Below are positions 8,265 to 15,516 of a stretch of DNA of 64,000 bases, one piece after another; the stretch's first letter is position 1; each line of letters starts with the position of its first letter. The notes beneath the pieces were generated by a model. That model ran no database searches. It had not been told where the DNA came from and worked only from the letters and a program-made list of their open reading frames with translations. Both the position numbers and the translations under genes were made by a program. The stretch is from Thermasporomyces sp036564245 (GTDB lineage: Bacteria > Actinomycetota > Actinomycetes > Propionibacteriales > Actinopolymorphaceae): positions 1-64,000 of the forward strand of contig DATCKU010000040.1 in assembly GCA_036564245.1 (NCBI GenBank), read 5' to 3'.

Positions 8265-9689
8265 CTAGCCCAGTCTGGCGGCGACCGATGTGCCGTAGCC
8301 GTCACGATGCTCAGGTGTGCCGGTGGTCTGCTTCCAGATCACTGCGGTGCTGCCGTAGACCACGACGACCGCGCCGGCGCCAGCGTCTTCACCCGGTGCA
8401 CCGACGATGATCCGGGGCCGAGGATCGGCGTCGAAGAACGAACCCGCCACAAGCGTGCTGCCGAAGCGGTCGCCAGGCTCTTCCGTCCCGGCGGTCCGGG
8501 CCTGTGTGAGGGCCACACCGTCGGTCCACAGCTCGTCGACCATTCCCGCGTCGCGGATCGAACCGATGTCCTCGCCGGGCACGCCGACGAGCACCACATC
8601 GGCGTCGGATTGCTCTCCTGGCGCATAGCGAGCCAACGCGGTTCCGAACCGGTCGCCTGGTTCAGGTACTCCTGCCACGCCGCGTGAGTTCTGGGTGTAG
8701 CTGGGGCCGGGCTCGCGAGGGACGCCGTCCTCGTCGACGTCCCCGAACGTGTTCACCATCCCGGCATCGGTCGTGTCGCCGAGATCCTCACCTGGTACCC
8801 CGATCCACAGGCCGAACGGAGCTGCCTGGACGACCGCGCTGCCGAACCCGTCGCCGGGCTCCGCCGCACCCGGCATGCCAGGCGTGTCCTGGGTGATCAT
8901 CGTGTACGAGGCCGCGTCCGGGTCGAGCCGTACGTAGACCGCGCCCGCCCCTCGCGCGCCGTTGACGGTTTTGCCCGGTGCGCCGAAGGCACGGTCGCCG
9001 TCGAGAGCGGCACCCAGTAGGTCGCCACTCTCCGGCGTACCCGGAAGACCGGCCGAGCCCTCGGTGAGGAGGGTTCCGGACACCTGCGGGCTCGCCGACC
9101 TGGTGAGCGTGAGCAGCACGACGGCCCCCGCATCCACGGCGCCTCCCGTATCCCACCGCGGCATGCCCACAGCGAGCGCGGCGGTCTGGTCGCCGTACGC
9201 CGAGATCACGGCGCCGAATCCGGCGCCGGCCTGAGCAGAGCCCGGGACGCCGCCGGAACCCTGCACAAGCACCCTCCACGGCCGGAATCCCTTGGCCGAT
9301 CCCCTGTAGAGGAAGACGGCACCGGCGTCGGGGACGCCACCGACATCGCGACCGGGCGCTCCCACTACCAGGTCAGGGTAGGCATCCCCGTCGATCTCGA
9401 CGACGGCGGTTGCCGCGCCGAAGTGGTCGCCCGCCCGGTAGGCCGAGGGGAAGAGGATCTGGCGGCGACCGTCCGCGTAGCGCACCTCCACCGCCCCGGC
9501 GTCCCGCTGCGTGCCAAGATCCTCGCCGGGGATGCCGATCGCGGCGACGGGCGGCTGGGTGAAGGCAGGTGACGTCGACGCGTCAGGGCTCGCCTCCGAT
9601 GCGGCGTGCGGCGGCGTGCACGAGGCCGCCGAGACGACTGCGCCCATCGCCAGCACGACGGCAAGGAGGGCAACGGACGTGCCTCGCAT
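8265..9689 (-). CDS. FG-GAP repeat lipoprotein, predicted seven-bladed beta-propeller
   Basis: A lipoprotein signal peptide ends at the lipobox SAASC (Cys24). The rest is built of repeats with the core G(V/A/I)PGEDxGxxxDAG(A/M)V. I count seven repeat cores, at about residues 51, 110, 175, 235, 295, 360 and 435. Several contain acidic loops compatible with Ca2+ binding, as in integrin alpha FG-GAP propellers. Length (about 62 residues per repeat) fits one closed seven-bladed propeller displayed on the membrane outer face. FG-GAP proteins are adhesion or binding modules; ligand unknown. The gene stands alone between convergent alkA and the upstream LLM oxidoreductase. Confidence 0.85.
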   Translation of the reverse strand: MRGTSVALLAVVLAMGAVVSAASCTPPHAASEASPDASTSPAFTQPPVAAIGIPGEDLGTQRDAGAVEVRYADGRRQILFPSAYRAGDHFGAATAVVEIDGDAYPDLVVGAPGRDVGGVPDAGAVFLYRGSAKGFRPWRVLVQGSGGVPGSAQAGAGFGAVISAYGDQTAALAVGMPRWDTGGAVDAGAVVLLTLTRSASPQVSGTLLTEGSAGLPGTPESGDLLGAALDGDRAFGAPGKTVNGARGAGAVYVRLDPDAASYTMITQDTPGMPGAAEPGDGFGSAVVQAAPFGLWIGVPGEDLGDTTDAGMVNTFGDVDEDGVPREPGPSYTQNSRGVAGVPEPGDRFGTALARYAPGEQSDADVVLVGVPGEDIGSIRDAGMVDELWTDGVALTQARTAGTEEPGDRFGSTLVAGSFFDADPRPRIIVGAPGEDAGAGAVVVVYGSTAVIWKQTTGTPEHRDGYGTSVAARLG

Positions 9690-9735
9690 GTGATGCTCCT
9701 CGAAGGACGGCGACGAGCCGCGCGTCTCGGCACCG

Positions 9736-10578
9736 CTACGACTCGACGGGAACTCCTTGTCGAATGCGCGTGAGCAACGAGTCGGCCGTCACCGTGTCGT
9801 CCCAGTGGCTTTCGATCCACCAGGTCGCGCCGGCCTCGCGGTACGGCTGGATCTGCTTGTGTACGGCCGTCGGATCGGCGCCGTCGGTGACACCTTCGAC
9901 CACGATGTCGAAACCGTCCAGGGATCCTCGACGCTCGATCATCCACTCGCGGATGGAGGCGACAGTCGAGGGCGGAACGGGATCGGATGGGTTCGCGTCC
10001 GATGACATGTCGACGGCGATGATGCCGTCCCAGCGAGCCGAGCGGCCGAGGGACCGCTCGTGTGGCCAGGCACCGATGGTCCAGACCGGAATGCGTGGCT
10101 GCTGGACCGGTCGCGGTCGGAAGACGAGGTCCTTCGCGCGATAGTGCTTGCCTTCGTAGTCGAAAGGTTCACCGGACCAGGCGCGCGCGAGGATCTCGAG
10201 GCACTCGTCGAGCTTCTCACGGCGGGCCTTGCGGCCGGGTTCGTCCGTGTTGACGCGCGAGAACCCACCATCCCACGATCCACCGAAACCGACGGGAACC
10301 ACCAGGCGGCCGTTGGCGAGATTGTCCAGGGTCAGGGTCTCTCGGGCGACCTTCCACGGCCGGCGGCGCGCAAGCGAGAACACCATCGCACCGAGCGTGA
10401 TGCGCACGGTGCCAAGCGCCATTGCTCCGAGGGTAACCCAGGGATCGAACACATCGCGCGGCCCGACACAGATGTCGTCCCACACGAACACGCCGTCCCA
10501 GCCATGGGCCTCGGCCTCACGCGCCATCGTCACGTAGTCGTGCACCGTGCCCGCCGACGTCACGATTCCGTATTTCAT
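9736..10578 (-). CDS. LLM class flavin-dependent oxidoreductase, possibly F420-dependent
   Basis: This is a TIM-barrel enzyme of the luciferase-like monooxygenase family (280 aa). N-terminal MKYGIVTSAGTVHDYVTMAREAEAHGWDGV and later WVTLGAMA and PVGFGGSWDGGF are typical of the short actinobacterial LLM group, many of which use F420H2. Position directly downstream of fbiA-fbiB on the same strand makes F420 a reasonable cofactor guess (inference). Substrate unknown. The ATG at 10578 starts exactly at the first barrel strand; the longer frame to 10677 adds non-homologous residues. A TAACGT box 7 nt upstream suggests a leaderless mRNA. Confidence 0.85.
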   Translation of the reverse strand: MKYGIVTSAGTVHDYVTMAREAEAHGWDGVFVWDDICVGPRDVFDPWVTLGAMALGTVRITLGAMVFSLARRRPWKVARETLTLDNLANGRLVVPVGFGGSWDGGFSRVNTDEPGRKARREKLDECLEILARAWSGEPFDYEGKHYRAKDLVFRPRPVQQPRIPVWTIGAWPHERSLGRSARWDGIIAVDMSSDANPSDPVPPSTVASIREWMIERRGSLDGFDIVVEGVTDGADPTAVHKQIQPYREAGATWWIESHWDDTVTADSLLTRIRQGVPVES

Positions 10579-10585
10579 CGTCCCG

Positions 10586-10591
10586 ACGTTA
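10586..10591 (-). promoter_or_regulatory. -10-like box (TAACGT) for a leaderless LLM oxidoreductase mRNA
   Basis: TAACGT fits the actinobacterial TANNNT -10 consensus and ends 7 nt before the ATG. Transcription would then begin at or next to the start codon. No convincing Shine-Dalgarno is present. Confidence 0.4.
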
Positions 10592-10709
10592 CATACACGT
10601 GCCGACAACCTCACGGCCTTGAGATCATCGTCGACCCAGTGTGGACGACGGTGGGGCGGCAGCGGTCGGTTTCCCACCTTGGTCCAGGGTGTGGGGAATC
10701 CCTCTGGAG

Positions 10710-11990
10710 CTAAGGGTTTTCATGGGAACCGACGACGAGCAGACCGACGGGTTCGAGCGATGGGTCAGGCGCCGCCTTTCGTACGAGTGCGGCGTCGAGC
10801 CGCTCGGCGGGAACCCACGTCGAGGCGAGGCCCTCGGCGGCACAGGCGACAGCGAGCCTTTCGCGGGTTGCACCGACCTCGAGCAATGCGGGGACATGCT
10901 CGTCCACCGGTTGCGGGGCGAAGAGAAGGGCGGCATACGCAACAGACGACGGCAGTCTGGCGGCATCGAGCAACGACTTGCGAACGTCGCTGTCGGCCAG
11001 GTCGACGAGTGCGACCCCGTCGCCCGGAGAGTCCTGCAGCACCGTCACGACGCGGCGTACGACATCGTGGTCTACCGGTCCGTCGGCCACGGTGTCGACC
11101 GTGCGAGCTCGCGTCAAGGCGTCGTAGACGGCCTCGCGGCTGCCGAAGCGGAAAAGGTCTTCGTCGGCGGTACGGATGAGGGCACGAACCCCAGGGCCGT
11201 CCTCGGCGGTCACGAGATGCGGCAGGCCACGCACGACGGCGACGGGCACCTGTGCCAACTTGCCCATCGCCAGCTCGGCAGCGGAGGCGATCTCGTCGGC
11301 GCAAGCGGGCGCCGTCACGACGAGCTCGTTGCCGTGGGCGTCCCGCCGCCCCCGATGGTGGTTGATGACGAGGACTCCGGCAGCCCCGATCGCAAGGTCG
11401 GTCTGGCCGACCCGCCACGGTCTGCCGAAGGTGTCGCTGATCACGACGCCGACCGAGACGCCCAGCTGCTCGGCGAGGGCGTGACGAAGCCCACGTGCCG
11501 AGGCGTCGGGATCGAGCGGCAGCAGGACGAGGCTTCCGGCCGCCACGTTGGACGCGTCGACTCCGGCGGCAGCCATGACGAACCCGTGCCGGGTCTGGAC
11601 GATCTGGGTCGCTCCGCGTGCTGCGACCACCCGAACGGCTTCGGAACGGATCGTGGCGGCGCGGAGCGCGGCGACGCGTTCGTCGAACGACCCGAACGTC
11701 TCGCGCGGCGGACGACGTGGGGGAGACGTCGTCTCGGCAGATGGTGCGGATGACGCAGGGGGCAGCTCGTCCTCGGCCAGCGAGACGATCCGACCTTCGG
11801 CCTTGCTGACGATCTTGCTGGACACGACGACGATGTCACGGTCGCGAAGGTCGCGAACCCGTGCTGCAATCAGCTCGCCGAGGTCGTCTCCTGGTCTCAC
11901 CTCAGGCATCCCGTGCACGGGCCTCACCGTGTACGGCGAGGACGAGTCGGACGGGGTGGACATGAGGTCGTCCGGGATGTCGGTGGTCAT
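10710..11990 (-). CDS. fbiB: coenzyme F420-0:L-glutamate ligase (FbiB/CofE) with a shortened reductase-like C-terminus
   Basis: This GTP-dependent ligase adds the gamma-linked glutamates to F420-0. The CofE domain covers about residues 21-285, with IVVVSSKIVSKAEGR, RHGFVMAAAGVDASN and ISDTFGRPWRVGQTDLAIG as the recognisable family blocks. A low-complexity Ser/Pro insert sits at about 77-100. Mycobacterial FbiB has a C-terminal FMN nitroreductase half that reduces dehydro-F420-0. Here the C-terminal part (about 300-426) is shorter and lacks an RRSxRxF-type FMN phosphate-binding motif, keeping only a tail-like segment (VGATRERLAVACAAEGLASTWV). The ATG at 11990 overlaps the fbiA stop as ATGA, so the two are translationally coupled. 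Confidence 0.88.
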   Translation of the reverse strand: MTTDIPDDLMSTPSDSSSPYTVRPVHGMPEVRPGDDLGELIAARVRDLRDRDIVVVSSKIVSKAEGRIVSLAEDELPPASSAPSAETTSPPRRPPRETFGSFDERVAALRAATIRSEAVRVVAARGATQIVQTRHGFVMAAAGVDASNVAAGSLVLLPLDPDASARGLRHALAEQLGVSVGVVISDTFGRPWRVGQTDLAIGAAGVLVINHHRGRRDAHGNELVVTAPACADEIASAAELAMGKLAQVPVAVVRGLPHLVTAEDGPGVRALIRTADEDLFRFGSREAVYDALTRARTVDTVADGPVDHDVVRRVVTVLQDSPGDGVALVDLADSDVRKSLLDAARLPSSVAYAALLFAPQPVDEHVPALLEVGATRERLAVACAAEGLASTWVPAERLDAALVRKAAPDPSLEPVGLLVVGSHENP

Positions 11991-12979
11991 CGGCGTACCG
12001 TCGCAGCGAGATCCAGCGCGGCCTGGGCCATGCTGGCAGCGGCCGCGACATCGGTCATCAGCAACGGAAGGGAACGTGCTGCGATCCCGGCGGCCTCCAG
12101 CCGCTCCACTGCGTCGCTGTCGCGTACGTCGACCAGCCATCCGTCGAGGAGACCGCCGGCACGCCGGGCGCCGAAGTGGAGGGCGACACCGGTGGCTGAC
12201 GTGTCGACGCCGATCGCGGGCAGCAGCTTGTCCGCCATCCCGCGCACCGGCGCGCCGCCGACGATGGGCGACAGGCCGACGACGGGAGCGGCCGCGGTCC
12301 GAACCGCCTCCCGGACGCCAGGCACCTCGAGGATGGGTCCGATGCTGACCACGGGATTGGACGGGGGAAAGAGGATCACGTCGGCTTTCGCGATGGCGTC
12401 GAGCACGCCCGGAGCCGGTTCAGCCGCCTCGATCCCCTCGAAGCGAAGGTCGATCACGGGAAGCTCGGCATGGTGACGCACCCAGTACTCCTGGAAGTGC
12501 AGCCGCCTCCGCCCGTCCGGCGCATCGGGATCCTCGACCATGACGTGGGTCTCCACGCGTTGGTCGGTCATGGGAATGAGCCGGGCCGGCAGCTTCCAGC
12601 GCGCCGCCAGTCGCTCGGTGACGGCCGACAGCGGATGCCCTTCGGCGAGCAACGCCGTGCGTACCAGATGGGTGCCGATGTCACGATCGCCCAGGCCGAA
12701 CCACGAGGGCGTCGCGTCGTAGGCCCGGATCTCGGCCAGGGCGTTCCAGGTCTCATCGGCACGGCCCCAGCCCTTGGCCTCGTCGTTCCCGCCTCCCAGC
12801 GTGTACATCACCGTGTCGAGGTCGGGGCAGACCCGAAGGCCGTAGAGAGTAAGGTCGTCGCCGGTGTTGCCGATGATCGTGGTTTCAGCGGCGAGGCCAT
12901 CGTTGTCGGCGAGGTGGGCGAGCAGGCCCCGCAGGAATCGGGCGGCGCCTATACCACCGGCCAGAACCGTGATCTGCAC
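11987..12979 (-). CDS. fbiA: 2-phospho-L-lactate transferase (FbiA/CofD family)
   Basis: FbiA/CofD joins the activated phospho-lactate or phosphoenolpyruvate moiety to the deazaflavin precursor Fo, giving F420-0 or dehydro-F420-0. The 330-aa protein begins VQITVLAGGIGAARFLRGL, the nucleotide-binding opening of the family, and contains IIGNTGDDLTLYGLRVCPDLDT, GDRDIGTHLVRT, FPPSNPVVSIGPIL and LSPIVGGAPVRG. GTG 12979 gives the family N-terminus exactly; upstream residues in frame are not homologous. It is the first gene of the fbiA-fbiB pair and lies divergent from the plus-strand membrane protein. Confidence 0.92.
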   Translation of the reverse strand: MQITVLAGGIGAARFLRGLLAHLADNDGLAAETTIIGNTGDDLTLYGLRVCPDLDTVMYTLGGGNDEAKGWGRADETWNALAEIRAYDATPSWFGLGDRDIGTHLVRTALLAEGHPLSAVTERLAARWKLPARLIPMTDQRVETHVMVEDPDAPDGRRRLHFQEYWVRHHAELPVIDLRFEGIEAAEPAPGVLDAIAKADVILFPPSNPVVSIGPILEVPGVREAVRTAAAPVVGLSPIVGGAPVRGMADKLLPAIGVDTSATGVALHFGARRAGGLLDGWLVDVRDSDAVERLEAAGIAARSLPLLMTDVAAAASMAQAALDLAATVRR

Positions 12980-13128
12980 GCTGACCAGTGTGCACCCTGG
13001 CGGCAAATCGGCTGGTGGGGGTAGCCGTGGCCGCCCGTCATGTGGGACTGAGGGCCCCGTCTCGCGCACTCATGCCCGATATGGAAGGCTTTCGCTCCGA
13101 CGTCACCACCTTCCAAGGGGGTAACACA

Positions 13129-14652
13129 GTGGTTTCCGAGACAACCAAGCACCAACGTGAGCTCCTGGCGTGGGTGCTTGTCGCGGCGGCCGTCGTAGCC
13201 AGCGTCGTGACCATCCTGCTCCTTGTCGGCGAAGGACCCTTCACCGCGAAGGCAGCGGCATATCAGGACCGGTTCGCCTCGCCGCTCGTGGTCGGGATGC
13301 TCGTCCTCGGTGTGTTTCTCGCGACACACGTGGGGGAGCTGACGCCGAACGCGCGGTTGCTCACGCTGATCTCGCTCATCGTGCTGATCGCGCTGGGCCT
13401 CCTCGCCGTCGTGATGTGGCTGTCAGCACTCGCGTACGACCCAGGGGTCGCCCAGATGCCGGTAGGGGTGGTCGGCAAGTGGTCGGCATTCGGCTATCAG
13501 ATCGCCCACCTCGCGGTTCTCGGGGCCGCCCTCCTGTTCGTCGTGACGACCTTCAAGGCGCTGCCGGCGCCGGAGCGCAAGCCGAAGTACCAGCCACAGC
13601 ACGGGCAGTTCGGTCAGTTCGGTCAGCCTCCTCAGCCGTACGGACAGCCGTACGGGCAGGGATACGCGCCGCAGTTCGGTGGATTCGAGTACGGCAACCC
13701 GCAGGGACAGCCAGGCTTTGACCCTGGACAGGGCGGAGACTCCGGGCAGGCAGGTCAGCCGGTGTCGGAGCCCGGGAAGCAGCCGGGAGCCGAGTCACCG
13801 CATCAGGCGCAACCTGACCAGCCCGCGAATCCGATGGCAGGAGCGCAGCAGTACGCGGCTCAGCAGCCTTACCCCGGACCTGAGCAGCAGGGGTACGGGC
13901 CGCCGGCATACGGGCAGCCGGTGCACGGTCAGCCGGGGTACGGGCCGCAGGGATACCCAGCCGCCGACCCTGGCCAGCAGTCCGGTGGACTCGGCCAGTT
14001 CGGGTTCGGCATGCAGAGCTACGAGCCCCAGCCACAGCACGCTTCGCCGGATGCGCAGGCCACGCAGGCTTACGGGAACTTCGACTTCGCGAGCCAAGCG
14101 CACCAGCCGTACGCCTCACCGTCCGGTGAGCGCGGCTACGCAGGTTACGGCCAGGAGGGATACGGCCAGTCCGGGTACGGGCAGCCGAACCTCGGTCCGC
14201 AGGGTGAGCCCGCCCAGGCGGGGCAGCCTGGCCAGCCTGGGCAGCCGGGCTACGTCAGTGGACGCGGTGAGCAGAACTTCGGCGGGTACGGCCAACTGCC
14301 GACCGGGCCAGCTGGCTCGGGTGCCTCCGCTGGTTCCAACGGGCCCGGAGAAGCCGACGCCACGCAGATCGTGCGCCCGGAGAGTGGAGGCGCTGGCGGG
14401 CCCAGCTTGGAAGCGACCCAGCTCATGCCGTTCGGTGCTGGCGGAGGTGACCGGGACTCGGTGGAAGGCTCGTCGGCCAACGGAAACCTCTCGGGTGGCG
14501 CCGTGAGCTCTGCAGACGACTCCAGCCGGCCGGACTCCGATGGTGGATACGTTTCGGGTCGCGGCAACGAGTCGGGCGAGCCCAGCCAGTCCGATCGAGC
14601 GGGCCAGTCCGATCCGGGTCAGCAGGGCTGGTGGTCTCAGCCACCGCGATAG
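13129..14652 (+). CDS. four-helix membrane protein with long Gln/Pro/Gly/Tyr-rich cytoplasmic or surface tail
   Basis: I do not recognise a named family. The GTG at 13129 has a strong AAGGGGG 7 nt upstream, better than the upstream ATG at 13081. Residues 1-150 contain four hydrophobic helices (ELLAWVLVAAAVVASVVTILL, the segment starting PLVVGMLVLGVFLATHV, the one starting LLTLISLIVLIALGLLAVV, and IAHLAVLGAALLFVVTTF). The remaining 350 residues are low-complexity, dominated by YGQP/QPGYG/QPQQ-like repeats, and end in an acidic/Ser-Gly tail. Such tails are common in actinobacterial envelope proteins and may be disordered or mediate assembly. It lies between divergent fbiA and whiB. Confidence 0.75.
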   Translation: MVSETTKHQRELLAWVLVAAAVVASVVTILLLVGEGPFTAKAAAYQDRFASPLVVGMLVLGVFLATHVGELTPNARLLTLISLIVLIALGLLAVVMWLSALAYDPGVAQMPVGVVGKWSAFGYQIAHLAVLGAALLFVVTTFKALPAPERKPKYQPQHGQFGQFGQPPQPYGQPYGQGYAPQFGGFEYGNPQGQPGFDPGQGGDSGQAGQPVSEPGKQPGAESPHQAQPDQPANPMAGAQQYAAQQPYPGPEQQGYGPPAYGQPVHGQPGYGPQGYPAADPGQQSGGLGQFGFGMQSYEPQPQHASPDAQATQAYGNFDFASQAHQPYASPSGERGYAGYGQEGYGQSGYGQPNLGPQGEPAQAGQPGQPGQPGYVSGRGEQNFGGYGQLPTGPAGSGASAGSNGPGEADATQIVRPESGGAGGPSLEATQLMPFGAGGGDRDSVEGSSANGNLSGGAVSSADDSSRPDSDGGYVSGRGNESGEPSQSDRAGQSDPGQQGWWSQPPR

Positions 14653-14762
14653 AAGCCGAGCCGCTTCGGCGCCATGGTGGGCGTACGTGGCGGAGTCCTC
14701 GCGACGGAACGTGGTCGGATGGACCCGCCAGGTATGCGGGGCGATTTATACCAGACGACCGG

Positions 14763-14791
14763 TTGACGACCCCTAATTTCGGGCATGTAAT
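14763..14791 (+). promoter_or_regulatory. sigma70/HrdB-type promoter upstream of whiB
   Basis: TTGACG (14763-14768) is separated by exactly 17 nt from TGTAAT (14786-14791), a good match to actinobacterial housekeeping promoters. The surrounding 60 nt are AT-richer than the genome. It implies a leader of roughly 180 nt before the downstream whiB start, unless the upstream ATG at 14855 is used. Confidence 0.55.
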
Positions 14792-14980
14792 TTCAGTAGT
14801 GTCATTCCGTTCGTCCGGGGGAACGCTCTGGGTCACGAGGGGGATGCGCCAACCATGGTGGCCGAAGGGGGACGGCGCGGTCTCCTACCTGAACTGGAAC
14901 AGCCCACCGTTACGGCCACCGATGCAGAACGACAGTCAACGGGGACCTACGAGTCCACGGTTCGTGGATCGAGGGAGGCG

Positions 14981-15247
14981 ATGACCGTGGCAGATGCCAT
15001 CCTGCTGCACGGCGGCGCCCAGGAAGAGCTCAGCTGGCAGGAGCGCGCGCTGTGTGCGCAGACAGACCCAGAGGCGTTCTTTCCGGAGAAGGGTGGCTCC
15101 ACGCGCGAAGCCAAGAAGGTGTGCATGGTCTGCGAGGTCCGTGCCGAGTGCTTGGCGTACGCACTGGAGCACGACGAGCGCTTCGGCATCTGGGGAGGAA
15201 TGTCGGAGCGCGAGCGGCGGCGTCTCAGGAGACGTGCGGTGAGCTGA
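14981..15247 (+). CDS. whiB: WhiB-family iron-sulfur transcription factor (WhiB/WhiB2 type)
   Basis: WhiB proteins bind a [4Fe-4S] cluster and partner with the principal sigma factor; the WhiB/WhiB2 subgroup controls sporulation septation or cell division with WhiA. From ATG 14981 the 88-aa protein has the four ligands Cys25, Cys48, Cys51 and Cys57, the GIWGG turn (69-73) and the basic ERERRRLRRR tail. The block PEAFFPEKGGSTREAKKVC is characteristic of WhiB2 in Mycobacterium and WhiB in Streptomyces. A GGGAGG lies very close to ATG 14981, so GTG 14987 may be the actual start; an open frame extends to ATG 14855 (130 aa). Confidence 0.92.
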   Translation: MTVADAILLHGGAQEELSWQERALCAQTDPEAFFPEKGGSTREAKKVCMVCEVRAECLAYALEHDERFGIWGGMSERERRRLRRRAVS

Positions 15248-15267
15248 GAGTCTGTCGTCCGACTCTC
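15246..15267 (+). terminator. hairpin overlapping the whiB stop codon
   Basis: A perfect 7-bp stem GAGAGTC / GACTCTC with an 8-nt loop begins at the TGA of whiB. No T-run follows, which is usual for actinobacterial terminators. The remaining 15268-15516 holds no gene that I can see. Confidence 0.4.
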
Positions 15268-15516
15268 GGCGTGGATGCAGCAATCCTGCGTCGGCGTTCG
15301 TTGTCTCGTCGCGTCTGACCTCATCTGGTCGTAGCTTCTCTGCCAGGTGCTGCATGCCCGGTGGTTCGTTGAACGGTTCTCACCATGCCGAGCGACTCGC
15401 GTAGGGTGTTGGCTTGCACCGGTCCAGGTGCCGCAAGTCGCTAGCAGTGTGGGCCTCGCTCGACGGCGTCCGTTCGTCGAAGGGGCCCGTACGACATGTG
15501 AGGTCAGACGTCCGGC

